A DNA stretch of 23,714 bases from JAJBWD01 sp041821285 (GTDB lineage Bacteria; Bacillota; Clostridia; Clostridiales; Clostridiaceae). Below are positions 15,417 through 22,822 of this stretch, piece by piece (position 1 is the first letter of the stretch; every line of letters starts with the position of its first letter). The translations under genes and the position numbers were made by a program. The notes beneath the pieces are model-generated. The model saw only the letters and a list, made by a program, of their open reading frames with translations. It had not been told where the DNA came from and made no database searches. The stretch lies in assembly GCA_041821285.1 (NCBI GenBank), contig JBGUER010000026.1, positions 1 to 23,714 of the forward strand, written 5' to 3'.

Positions 15417-15444
15417 TTGACAGATAAATGACTAATATTATACT
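15417..15444 (+). promoter_or_regulatory. Orphan consensus promoter pointing into the next gene antisense
   Basis: TTGACA (15417-15422), 16 nt, TATACT (15439-15444), plus strand. No plus-strand gene follows, so transcription would enter 15480-15887 in antisense. Possible antisense RNA or relic of a lost gene. Confidence 0.45.
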
Positions 15445-15479
15445 ACCTATAAAAAAGTACAAATGAATAGAATAGCGAC

Positions 15480-15887
15480 TTAATTTAATGATATTGAACT
15501 ACTTTCACCATTAAATCTTATAATAACAGATACATCATTATTGTCTTTTTTAAAATAATCATTTGAATTTAAATTAACCCTATATTGACCTAAAAGATTC
15601 TTATTAGAATCTGGAATATATTCTAATGTATCGGTATATACGCATTTATTATTATCAATAATGTCAATATTTATTTCAGAAGGTATTTTAAAATTATCTG
15701 TTGCGGGTTTAATTATTAATACACTATTATATTGTAATTGTATGTTTAGAGAAACATTCCAATAAATATCATCACCAGTTAAATCTATAGACTTATTATC
15801 ATGTTTTGTGGAATTAATACTTAATATATACACAAATAAACATAAACACATAATACTAATAACTATTTTTAAAATATTTTTCTTCAT
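15480..15887 (-). CDS. Small membrane-anchored extracytoplasmic protein, unknown function
   Basis: A 135-aa protein. The ATG at 15885-15887 (MKKNILK) is preferred because AAGGAG lies 8 nt upstream; an in-frame TTG two codons earlier is less likely. A basic start and a hydrophobic segment (about 5-26, IVISIMCLCLFVYILSI) form an uncleaved signal anchor. The remainder is a beta-rich outer domain (DIYWNVSLNIQLQYNSVLII; ending VSVIIRFNGESSSISLN) of the kind seen in small Ig-like accessory proteins. No family is recognised. It follows the secreted protein gene 15946-16656 by 58 nt on the same strand, so the two may be cotranscribed and act together outside the cell. Confidence 0.65.
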   Translation of the reverse strand: MKKNILKIVISIMCLCLFVYILSINSTKHDNKSIDLTGDDIYWNVSLNIQLQYNSVLIIKPATDNFKIPSEINIDIIDNNKCVYTDTLEYIPDSNKNLLGQYRVNLNSNDYFKKDNNDVSVIIRFNGESSSISLN

Positions 15888-15945
15888 AAACAATACTCCT
15901 TATACTATATTTTAATATTGTTTTTAAATTGTATTATTTTACTTT

Positions 15946-16656
15946 TTAATTGTACAAGCTCATATAACCTCTCATATTCATAGTCGAGGATTTAAATATA
16001 TATTCTCCACCAACTGAACTACTAGCTGAAAAACCAGGTATTCCACCAGTTATACTATAGTTATAAGTAGATTTAATTTGAAAATAACCATTTGCACCAA
16101 GAGTTACACTTGCAACTGGGAAACTACTGCTATTAGGTTGAGGGTCTGAAAACTTCGCTGTTTCAATCCAGTCATTATTATATATACCACTAGTTCTCCT
16201 ACTTCCTATCGTCAATACATTTTCAATAGATCTAAAGCTACCGCTACTCCATATTTTTAAAGTTGCTTCTAAATCTGCTTTAAAATTTGAATTACCAGTA
16301 TATGTGAAAGTTTTTGCATAGTCGTAATAATATATGGTTCCTGATGTCATTAAATAATTTAAAGATAAAAGAGTAGTCCTCGATTGCATTTCATTTGCTT
16401 CCCAAATGCTAATATTTTTTTCATTTGCTAATTTAGAAACATATTCATCTTTAGAAATTGGAGTTAATATAGCTCCATCTGGTAAAATTATTTTCTCACC
16501 CAAATTTATTTGACTAATGTCAATTTTGGACTGTATTGTAGGTTGTAATTTCACATTCTTGCTAGAAATGGTTTGTGCAGATACAGGATTAGCTATCATC
16601 ACTGAAATTAAAGTGCAAAATCCTAGAGATAAAAAAATTTTTTTAATAAACTTCAT
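15946..16656 (-). CDS. Secreted protein of unknown function
   Basis: A 236-aa protein. The ATG at 16654-16656 is chosen because GGTGGGG lies just upstream; a longer in-frame extension begins inside the promoter region. It has a clear signal peptide: MKFIKK, hydrophobic 7-22, then NPVSA cleavage before QTISS. A propeptide-like section (27-90) contains ILPDGAILTPISKDEYVSKL and a helix with EANEMQSRT. The mature domain (about 95-236) is Ser/Tyr/Gly-rich and beta-like (GTIYYYDYAKTFTYTGNSNF; SVTLGANGYFQIKSTYNYS), ending MNMRGYMSLYN. It resembles small secreted clostridial and bacillar proteins near bacteriocin-type loci but is not assigned to a named family. Probable promoter TTGATT-N18-TATTTT upstream. 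First of a two-gene unit with 15480-15887. Confidence 0.7.
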   Translation of the reverse strand: MKFIKKIFLSLGFCTLISVMIANPVSAQTISSKNVKLQPTIQSKIDISQINLGEKIILPDGAILTPISKDEYVSKLANEKNISIWEANEMQSRTTLLSLNYLMTSGTIYYYDYAKTFTYTGNSNFKADLEATLKIWSSGSFRSIENVLTIGSRRTSGIYNNDWIETAKFSDPQPNSSSFPVASVTLGANGYFQIKSTYNYSITGGIPGFSASSSVGGEYIFKSSTMNMRGYMSLYN

Positions 16657-16874
16657 TTCAAACCCCACCTTTTTACATTTTTTTATATACTTATTTATTC
16701 TATAAAATACAGTAAAACCCTTTTTAAAATCAAAAAATAAATTTAATCTTGTACATAGTATCCTCACTATAAATTATAATTAAATTAGCAATAATCATTT
16801 ATAAGGTGAGTATTTTGTTGTGTTTATATATTAAATAGCTATTGGAGGCTTTTTATTTCTAAAAACAAAAACAG

Positions 16875-16919
16875 CCATAACATCTTCGAAAAAAGATTCA
16901 ATTTTCGAAGATGCTATGG
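16875..16919 (-). terminator. Terminator of the ABC-transporter operon
   Basis: Stem CCATAACATCTTCGAAAA/TTTTCGAAGATGCTATGG (16875-16892/16902-16919, one mismatch), then CTGTTTTTGTTTTT on the minus strand. It lies 190 nt after the stop of the operon's last gene. Confidence 0.85.
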
Positions 16920-16956
16920 TTAGTTATTCAATGGATTTGATTTTACCGCCTTTCTT

Positions 16957-17014
16957 TAGCAACCAGAAAATGTCCTCCTACTGTCATCCATTTTCTGGAA
17001 TGACCCCTGGGGTG
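16957..17014 (-). repeat. Diverged relative of the structured repeat (copy 3)
   Basis: Minus strand: CACCCCAGGGGTCA, then a perfect 10-bp stem CCAGAAAATG/CATTTTCTGG (16963-16972/16989-16998) with a 16-nt loop, then GCTA. The order (CCCCAGGGGT, hairpin, GCTA) is that of 7595-7684 and 22546-22633, although the stem bases differ completely. No gene is seen elsewhere in 16657-17111. Confidence 0.5.
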
Positions 17015-17111
17015 TGAATCATAGCCATCAACCTAATAATTCAATAATTTTACAAGGTCCCAAAATGGTCACTATGTATGTTTATAAAACAATTATTTAA
17101 TTTAAATTTTT

Positions 17112-17993
17112 TTATTTTCCCTTACATTCTTTTTCAACATATCCTTCAGTACTTGTTGAAAAAATTGTTTCATCGTATGAATTATCAAATTTTATATATT
17201 TAGTTTCAAAACCATTAACTATTTTATTATCGGAATTCAGCTCATCATATTTTAATACAATTCCTGTTTCGCTATCTATTAATGCAATATAACTTTCAGC
17301 CTGAGACCTTGTTTCTGTTCCATGTCTTCTACCTACTATTTTAGTACAATCTCTTTCAAGAAATGTTTCGTGTCCTTCAATTGACCACTTATCATAATCC
17401 ATCATATACTCACTTAAAATACTCTCAGAAAATATACTCATATTCGCATCATCTATTAGCAGTGAACACCTTGATAAAATACTCTTATCTGGATTGTATC
17501 TTTGTCCTGGCTTTAATTTTCTCAATTCATTCTTCTTCTCTAAAGTATCAGCTGTCTCCAATACCTTAAGGTCACGATATGTATTATCATTAGAATTTAA
17601 TTCAATACATTTAAAATCATTATATATCGTTTTTAAATTTTTTTCCTCAGACTTTGTATATTCTACACTTCTATTATTATCTTTATCTATAATATACTTC
17701 ACAGTCCTATTATCATAAGAAATACCAAAGATATCTATTTCACCTTCAACAGTTTTGAAATAATCAATTGAATTTAATAATTTATAGTGTATTTTCTCCT
17801 TATCACTTAAATCTGAAAAAAAATTTTCATCCTCATCAATAGACTCTATATTCTCCGGCGGCTTTTCATAATTACTAACCTTAAAACTATCAAGGTTAGT
17901 ATCTCTACTATGTTCATACCTTCTACTATATAAATATCCTCCCACTAATATTAATAATACTAATATTAATATTAATGATAATCGTTTTTTCAT
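17112..17993 (-). CDS. Membrane-anchored extracytoplasmic protein, LolA/RseB-like fold
   Basis: A 293-aa protein (MKKRLSLILILVLLILVGGYL), an N-terminal signal anchor (5-22) followed by a charged linker. Residues 75-290 are a beta-rich outer domain with repeated strands, for example YFKTVEGEIDIFGISYDNRTVKY, CTKIVGRRHG and ESYIALIDSETGIVLKYDEL. The segment 'Glu...Cys.Lys-Ile...Ile-Asp..Thr-Gly-Ile-Val-Leu-Lys' is usual in LolA/RseB-like and MucB-like lipid- or signal-sensing proteins. Last gene of the operon, 24 nt after the DUF4352-like gene. It may sense or sequester a peptide or lipid for the ABC transporter; inference. The terminator follows at 16875-16919. Confidence 0.65.
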   Translation of the reverse strand: MKKRLSLILILVLLILVGGYLYSRRYEHSRDTNLDSFKVSNYEKPPENIESIDEDENFFSDLSDKEKIHYKLLNSIDYFKTVEGEIDIFGISYDNRTVKYIIDKDNNRSVEYTKSEEKNLKTIYNDFKCIELNSNDNTYRDLKVLETADTLEKKNELRKLKPGQRYNPDKSILSRCSLLIDDANMSIFSESILSEYMMDYDKWSIEGHETFLERDCTKIVGRRHGTETRSQAESYIALIDSETGIVLKYDELNSDNKIVNGFETKYIKFDNSYDETIFSTSTEGYVEKECKGK

Positions 17994-18017
17994 AATTCAC
18001 CTCTCTAAGATTAATAA

Positions 18018-18542
18018 TCAATCATTTTTTTCAGTAAGCTCAATATACTTTTCACACATTTTAAGATCTGATAAATCATCTTTTATCTCATTCTGATATA
18101 ATGTCTTAGGAATATAAAATTTCATATTTCTATTTTTATCTTCATTGGGAATTATATATTGAAGAACTATATTCTTTGATTCTTTCCCTTTTAATGTCCT
18201 ACTATCACTCTTTTTATCATTAAATACTGGTACATCTATAACACTTGTTCCACATACCAACTTACTTAAATAAAACATATCTTCTAAACTTTTTTCTTCC
18301 GTACTTGAATTTCTAATATTGATATCCATTGTAACTACTAAGCCATCACTTGAAATATTATTATCAACACTATCTAGTTTAATTTCAAAATCATCTAATT
18401 CTATTAGATCATTTATATAATATCTTTGTATATTATAATCTAAAGGTACCCCATAATTAATTTTATGATATTTATAAAATAAAAATGCAGCAAAAGAAAT
18501 ACAGATTATTATAATAAAACTGAATTTAAATTTACTTTTCAT
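18018..18542 (-). CDS. Membrane-anchored Ig-fold protein (DUF4352-like)
   Basis: A 174-aa protein. Of two close ATGs, the one at 18540-18542 (MKSKFKF) is better spaced (9 nt) from GGGAG. TM anchor about 7-24 (FIIIICISFAAFLFY), then an outer domain with VVTMDINIRNSSTEEKSLED, CGTSVIDVPVF and LKGKESKNIVLQYIIP. The alternation of a strand with a 'rNxS' turn, a core Trp-less sheet and a final KFYIP strand resembles DUF4352/DUF5067 telokin-like Ig domains found in Gram-positive lipoproteins. It overlaps the ATPase gene end by 11 nt, showing translational coupling. Role unknown; probably an accessory protein of the transporter. Confidence 0.65.
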   Translation of the reverse strand: MKSKFKFSFIIIICISFAAFLFYKYHKINYGVPLDYNIQRYYINDLIELDDFEIKLDSVDNNISSDGLVVTMDINIRNSSTEEKSLEDMFYLSKLVCGTSVIDVPVFNDKKSDSRTLKGKESKNIVLQYIIPNEDKNRNMKFYIPKTLYQNEIKDDLSDLKMCEKYIELTEKND

Positions 18543-19215
18543 TAACATTTTCTCCCATCAAAGACGTATGATTAATAATTTTACCATTCTCAATAGTATA
18601 TATCTCATCACAAACTGCTTCTAATTCCTCTTTGTTATGATTAGATATAATTACAACCTTATTTTCAGCTTTTAATCGATTTAGCATATCATATATCTTC
18701 TTAACAGAGTCCTCATCTAAAGCATTGGTAGGTTCATCTAAAATTATAATCTGGGGATTTTCCATTATAGATTGGGCAATACCCAATTTTTGCTTCATTC
18801 CCAATGAATACTTCTTAAATACTTTTTTTTCATCAGGATCCAACCCAACTTCTATCAAAGCCTTTTTTATTTGTTCATCATCAATTTTGTTATTAATTTG
18901 AGCAAGATATTTTAAATTTTTAAATCCTGTATAATTCGGAATAAATCCCGGATATTCAAGCAGAACACCTACATCTTCAGCATAGGTTCCATTCTTCCCA
19001 ATAGCCTTACCATTTATTTCAATCATACCATCGGTTTTTATAAAACCGCATATAGCCCTAAAAAGCATTGTTTTACCTGAGCCATTTTTGCCTTTAATCC
19101 CACAAATTCTCCCCTTGTAAATCTTCATATTTATATTATCTAAAATTATATTCTTTTTAATCACTTTAGTAATATTTTTTATTTCTATATATGGTCTTTC
19201 ATCAAAATCTGCCAT
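18532..19215 (-). CDS. ABC transporter ATP-binding protein, LanF/BcrA-like with an E-loop
   Basis: A 227-aa protein; ATG at 19213-19215 with AAGGAG 8 nt upstream. Walker A GKNGSGKT (42-49), signature SLGMKQK (137-143), Walker B IIILDEPTNALD (156-167), switch His193 (SNHN). Where the Q-loop Gln is expected there is Glu (GVLLEYPGFIPNYTGFKNL, E87). This E-loop is known from LanF ATPases of lantibiotic self-immunity transporters and their relatives. It powers the three membrane proteins encoded immediately upstream. The start codon overlaps the stop of the preceding permease (TGATG). Bacteriocin or antimicrobial-peptide handling is therefore the best guess for the operon; other small-substrate export cannot be excluded. 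Confidence 0.88.
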   Translation of the reverse strand: MADFDERPYIEIKNITKVIKKNIILDNINMKIYKGRICGIKGKNGSGKTMLFRAICGFIKTDGMIEINGKAIGKNGTYAEDVGVLLEYPGFIPNYTGFKNLKYLAQINNKIDDEQIKKALIEVGLDPDEKKVFKKYSLGMKQKLGIAQSIMENPQIIILDEPTNALDEDSVKKIYDMLNRLKAENKVVIISNHNKEELEAVCDEIYTIENGKIINHTSLMGENVNEK

Positions 19216-20006
19216 CAAAATATCTCCTTCTTATCTGAAATTATAATACCTACTATTAAAAAAATAACAATTACTAACAAATCAACTATTATAGATTCAG
19301 ACACTGTTATTTTATATATACTACTAAATGGTGTGTGCCGTATAATTAAACTCTGCTGTCCCAAAAAATATTTATTTGTAGAAAATACAGATGCTAAAAA
19401 TATAAATAATTCTATAAGGAATACAAATGTCGGTTTTATTTTTAAAGTCAAGACAAAAAAAATAATTATAAACGACATTGTAGTCATAAAATAGAGTAAA
19501 AAAACTATTAATATTAACGATATAGTATCTATTTTAAAATAATTAGGGTCTATTACTTCATATGAATCATTCTTAAATATATATCCTAGTATATATGTAA
19601 TTAATATAATCGACATATAATAAAAAAATATAACTAACATACTCCATATTATTTTAGCTATATACACCTCTCTTAATCTACCAACTCTTATAAGTGCATA
19701 TTTACAATTTGACTTTATATCTTTATACATATAATCTCCTATGGAATATATGATAAAACAATTTATGAAAAGCCACATAATTGGAAAATCACTTTTCCTA
19801 TCTAGCTCTATGATATAATCAGTCCCTTTAAAAATTTCATAAATCAAATTTTTAGGGTCAATCAACTTGTATCCTTTAAATCCATGTATAAATAAAAGAA
19901 TATATGATATAAATATCACAACAAATAAAATATATTTGGTGAAAAAACTTTTTTTACTTATTCTTATATCTCGCTTAACTAAGTTAACAATTAATATGTT
20001 TTGCAA
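19215..20006 (-). CDS. ABC-2 type permease, third of three
   Basis: A 263-aa integral membrane protein with about six TM helices: SFFTKYILFVVIFISYILLF (near 20-40), FPIMWLFINCFIIYSIGDYM (near 75-95), then four more to the end. The start is a TTG at 20004-20006, supported by AGGTGAG 7 nt upstream; no ATG is available in frame. Between TM2 and TM3 is the motif YKDIKSNCKYALIRVGRLREVYIAKI, the cytoplasmic coupling region of ABC-2 permeases (similar stretch in the 20833 gene: GFLKSILIRCPKNKYFICKY). 12 nt after the previous permease stop, and translationally coupled to the ATPase gene. Confidence 0.8.
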   Translation of the reverse strand: MQNILIVNLVKRDIRISKKSFFTKYILFVVIFISYILLFIHGFKGYKLIDPKNLIYEIFKGTDYIIELDRKSDFPIMWLFINCFIIYSIGDYMYKDIKSNCKYALIRVGRLREVYIAKIIWSMLVIFFYYMSIILITYILGYIFKNDSYEVIDPNYFKIDTISLILIVFLLYFMTTMSFIIIFFVLTLKIKPTFVFLIELFIFLASVFSTNKYFLGQQSLIIRHTPFSSIYKITVSESIIVDLLVIVIFLIVGIIISDKKEIF

Positions 20007-20018
20007 TATTCATCTCAC

Positions 20019-20846
20019 CTACGCTTTAATTTCTTTTGAAATTGTTTGATCCATTTTTAAATTAATGTAACCTCCTATAGTGTAAAAAACTAAAAATCCA
20101 ACTAAAAAATATATATTATTTTTTACAATACTATTAGGATAAATCCATTGTGTTGTGGTTACTATAATCTGTTCAAACACAGTAAAATGAAATACTAAAT
20201 AAAAATCTGTTACTGGTATTGTTACAATTATTAAAAAAGTATATATATTTTTTAGCACAAGTTTAAGTGTACATATTAATGTACCAATAAAACTAAGTCC
20301 CATAAAAGTAGTTATAAAGAATACTGATATCACCTTGCCAGTATATAATTTCCCTGATAGCCTAATCCATACACTTGTATTCCCATACATTAAATAGGGA
20401 TATCCATAATCGGTATTCCACGTATTATTAAAATTTTTAAGAATAATCCCGCCATATAAATACCCTCCACCTATTAAAAGAATAGTAATTATTAGTGCAG
20501 AAAATATTACGATAGATGTTTGATTTTTCCACATTTTTTTTCTATCATGAAATCGTATTAATCTCACCATTTTGCTATTATTATCCGTGATATTCAAAAT
20601 TAAGACTGTATATAAAGGTACAATGATCAATATCAAATTCATAAAGTCTACTATTCCACTATCTTTGAAAGAACATAAAAAATCAAAACCGCACATATTT
20701 ATATTGTTATGTATTGCCTCTAACCTATCATAATTCAAGAAAAACAAAGGCCTAACTAATGATAATGCAAAGATTAATATACTGAAAAAAAATATCGTTA
20801 ATAACTCTTCAAATGAAATAAAATACTTTTTTTTAAAAAGCCTCAT
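20019..20846 (-). CDS. ABC-2 type permease, second of three
   Basis: About 275 aa, integral membrane, six predicted TM helices (about 13-34, 66-86, 109-130, 171-192, 200-222, 240-262). The start MRLFKKKYF at 20844-20846 is chosen because GGAGGAAG lies 5 nt upstream; the in-frame TTG 15 nt earlier overlaps the ribosome site. Coupling-type motif NSKMVRLIRFHDRKKMWKNQ between TM2 and TM3. A long extracytoplasmic loop (about 130-170, YGGIILKNFNNTWNTDYGYP) is unusual for the family and may face the substrate. It overlaps the first permease gene by 14 nt. No close named family recognised. Confidence 0.72.
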   Translation of the reverse strand: MRLFKKKYFISFEELLTIFFFSILIFALSLVRPLFFLNYDRLEAIHNNINMCGFDFLCSFKDSGIVDFMNLILIIVPLYTVLILNITDNNSKMVRLIRFHDRKKMWKNQTSIVIFSALIITILLIGGGYLYGGIILKNFNNTWNTDYGYPYLMYGNTSVWIRLSGKLYTGKVISVFFITTFMGLSFIGTLICTLKLVLKNIYTFLIIVTIPVTDFYLVFHFTVFEQIIVTTTQWIYPNSIVKNNIYFLVGFLVFYTIGGYINLKMDQTISKEIKA

Positions 20847-21648
20847 TATTTCTTCCTCCAATAAAGAATGATAAAAATGTCAACATTAACATTACAAAAA
20901 AAGTAATAAACATAGACATCAAATTAATATCCGTACATAAGAATAAAAAATTTGATAAATTATACTTATTTAATCCTATTAATCCAAATATAATATTTAT
21001 AGCTTGGACAAGTAAAAATGGAAGTATAGTTACGATAAATTTATCTCTAATAAATATACTAAAACTTAATACTATACTGGCTATAGCACCTGCAAATATA
21101 AAATATATAAATATCCATAGTACTATGTACAAAACTGGATGATGCATATACATATTTAAATTTAAATTTCCATTTATTAAGTTTGTGTCTCTAATCATAT
21201 CCGGAATAATACTTGCTTGAGTTGATATAACTATTAATAAATCTATAATTAATGGAATTGCTATTGTTGCTCCTGCAATAATAAAATTAGCTATATATTT
21301 ACATATAAAATATTTATTTTTAGGACATCTTATCAATATACTTTTTAGAAATCCACTATTTAAATCTTCAAGATAAGAATTTGCATAAGAAATCGAAACC
21401 AAAACTGGCATTATCATGAAAAATATTTTCGATATATCTGTTAATTTAAAAAAAATAAAACTTTCATATGAAGATACTATTCCATTCTTAATATAATCAT
21501 CAAAAAAATAATTATAATTATTGTAAGACATAATTATATTAGAATAATCATGTTTAATTGTTTGAGCTATACATAAAAATATACCTATAAATATCATTAT
21601 TTTAAAGTTAATACCTTTTAACCCTCTTCGAAGTTCATCTTTTAACAT
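20833..21648 (-). CDS. ABC-2 type permease, first of three
   Basis: A 271-aa protein. ATG at 21646-21648 (MLKDELRRGLKGINFK) with GGGGG 5 nt upstream; the longer in-frame extension overlaps this site and is rejected. About six TM helices; the first (IMIFIGIFLCIAQTI) is followed by a 55-residue outer loop with YNNYNYFFDDYIKNGIVSSY. The coupling motif YLEDLNSGFLKSILIRCPKN is typical of ABC-2/LanG-like permeases of antimicrobial-peptide transporters. It follows the secreted protein gene after 88 nt that contain a strong hairpin, so it is probably expressed below that gene. Confidence 0.78.
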   Translation of the reverse strand: MLKDELRRGLKGINFKIMIFIGIFLCIAQTIKHDYSNIIMSYNNYNYFFDDYIKNGIVSSYESFIFFKLTDISKIFFMIMPVLVSISYANSYLEDLNSGFLKSILIRCPKNKYFICKYIANFIIAGATIAIPLIIDLLIVISTQASIIPDMIRDTNLINGNLNLNMYMHHPVLYIVLWIFIYFIFAGAIASIVLSFSIFIRDKFIVTILPFLLVQAINIIFGLIGLNKYNLSNFLFLCTDINLMSMFITFFVMLMLTFLSFFIGGRNNEAF

Positions 21649-21686
21649 GTTTACCCCCATCAAATAGCACAACTATATTATTTTGT

Positions 21687-21726
21687 AAATTTATATTGAA
21701 GATAAAAATATCTCCAATATAAATTT
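21687..21726 (-). promoter_or_regulatory. Intercistronic hairpin between the secreted protein and ABC genes
   Basis: 18-bp stem with one G-T wobble (arms 21687-21704 and 21709-21726, arm AAATTTATATTGAAGATA), loop 4. No T run follows on the minus strand. Probably an attenuator or mRNA-stabilising hairpin that raises the first gene's product relative to the transporter, a common arrangement in peptide-export operons. Confidence 0.6.
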
Positions 21727-21736
21727 CAACTATTAT

Positions 21737-22195
21737 TTAATATGAATCAGAACTCCATTTACCAACGCTTCTGCGAGTATAAAAATTAATTTCTCGAGTT
21801 ATCTCCATTCTCACATTTTTATAATTATTTTCATATGCATTACTAGGTACATAATGTTCTACATTTCCTATAAATCTAACATCGGGTAAAACTCTATATC
21901 TTCCTGTTAAAGCATGTCCCGATTCATCCACTAATGTCATAAATATACCGAAATTTCCTGGAATTTCAACATCATTACCACATATTACACTTCCATATGC
22001 AGACGTTGAATCCGTTTTTTTCCTTACATTAGTAAGCACAGTTTCGTACAATACGCTATCTGAAGTCCAAGCATCCATTGACCATAATGAATCCCAAGAC
22101 TCATTCGCACATGCAGTAACAGAACCTAAAGATGTTGTAATTGCAACTACAGATAACATAACCGCTAATTTCTTTGAAATTTTTTTAATTTTCAA
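21737..22195 (-). CDS. Small secreted protein upstream of the ABC transporter (DUF2712-like)
   Basis: A 152-aa protein. Start TTG at 22193-22195 with AGGAG 9 nt upstream. Signal peptide: MKIKKISKK, hydrophobic 10-27 (LAVMLSVVAITTSLGSVT), cleavage near ACA-NES. The mature part (about 122 aa) begins NESWDSLWSMDAW and has VRKKTDSTSAYGSVICGND, FGIFMTLVDESGHALTGRYRVLP and the closing RRSVGKWSSDSY. The 'RKKTD.TSAY' and final 'G.WS.DS' resemble DUF2712-type small secreted proteins found next to ABC transporters; assignment tentative. It is probably the operon's substrate or a sensed protein. It is not a lactococcin 972 by motif. First gene of the operon. Confidence 0.65.
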   Translation of the reverse strand: MKIKKISKKLAVMLSVVAITTSLGSVTACANESWDSLWSMDAWTSDSVLYETVLTNVRKKTDSTSAYGSVICGNDVEIPGNFGIFMTLVDESGHALTGRYRVLPDVRFIGNVEHYVPSNAYENNYKNVRMEITREINFYTRRSVGKWSSDSY

Positions 22196-22265
22196 ATTTT
22201 CTCACTCCTATTTATTATTTTGTAGACTTACGTGTAAATCCATTTTAGTCTATCATATCCTTTGA

Positions 22266-22335
22266 TTAAATACAATTACTTTTATGTATATTTATGATTA
22301 TTTGTTAAATACAATTACTTTTATGTATATTTATG
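22266..22335. repeat. Tandem direct repeat, 39-bp period, upstream of the ABC operon
   Basis: Two exact copies of a 31-bp unit (22266-22296 and 22305-22335; unit starts TTAAATACAATTACTTT and ends ATATTTATG), separated by 8 bp. They lie 71-140 bp upstream of the operon's start codon, in position for regulator binding. Confidence 0.8.
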
Positions 22336-22477
22336 TTGTTTTTTCTCTATATTTAGATAATTAAACTAAATATATAATATATACACTTATATTTCTTACT
22401 AGGGATAGTGCTCGCAAAATACGTAAAATGTACATTAATACAGTTATTACCAACATAATCTTTTATCAAAACATTCT

Positions 22478-22509
22478 GAGTTAGAACTAATACCTAAAAG
22501 TTCTAACTC
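22478..22509. other. Perfect 11-bp inverted repeat in the 22196-22822 gap
   Basis: GAGTTAGAACT (22478-22488)/AGTTCTAACTC (22499-22509), loop 10. A-rich tail on the plus strand, six T before the stem on the minus. Perhaps a weak terminator or operator. Otherwise the gap holds only repeats and a remnant. Confidence 0.45.
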
Positions 22510-22545
22510 AAAAAAGTATATAATATCAGTGTAAAGCATTGATAT

Positions 22546-22633
22546 CTTATTTTCACATAAATGTAAAAATAAGTACTCCAGGGGTGATGACAAAAACTTC
22601 CTATAGTGAAACGGAAGGAGTTTGGGTCAGCTA
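22546..22633 (+). repeat. Structured repeat of about 90 bp, copy 2
   Basis: Near-identical to 7595-7684: palindrome with one arm mismatch (22546-22573), CTCCAGGGGT, the CTTCC/GGAAG hairpin and terminal GTCAGCTA. Upstream and downstream flanks are unrelated to the first copy, so the unit moved or was copied as a discrete block. Confidence 0.75.
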
Positions 22634-22753
22634 AAACCATATTTTACAGAGTGGTGTAGGGGAAGTAACGGTGAAGTTCTTCAAGGTTTAGTAAATAGAC
22701 GTTTGGATGAATTTGAAATGTTTACTTATGGTAATTATGTGATAAATCACTAA
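22631..22753 (+). pseudogene. C-terminal coding remnant of an unrecognised gene
   Basis: The frame from 22610 to the TAA at 22751-22753 reads ...KPYFTEWCRGSNGEVLQGL and VNRRLDEFEMFTYGNYVINH. The composition is protein-like and a terminator follows at once, but there is no start or ribosome site. It begins exactly where the structured repeat ends, as if the repeat had replaced the gene's 5' part. Family not recognised. Confidence 0.35.
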
Positions 22754-22805
22754 AATAATAAAAACTAACAAATATATTTTTTTTACTTGTTAGTTTTTTA
22801 TTATT
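22754..22805. terminator. Bidirectional terminator
   Basis: Long AT-rich stem, AATAATAAAAACTAACAA (22754-22771) against TTGTTAGTTTTTTATTATT (22787-22805, one bulged T). It lies between the remnant and the converging lipoprotein gene and can serve both. Confidence 0.7.
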
Positions 22806-22822
22806 AAAATTATATTATTAAT

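Noticed and set aside
21737..22195. Lactococcin 972 family bacteriocin
   Set aside because: Signal peptide and ABC neighbours fit, but the mature protein is too long and lacks the family's Trp/His/Tyr motif pattern.
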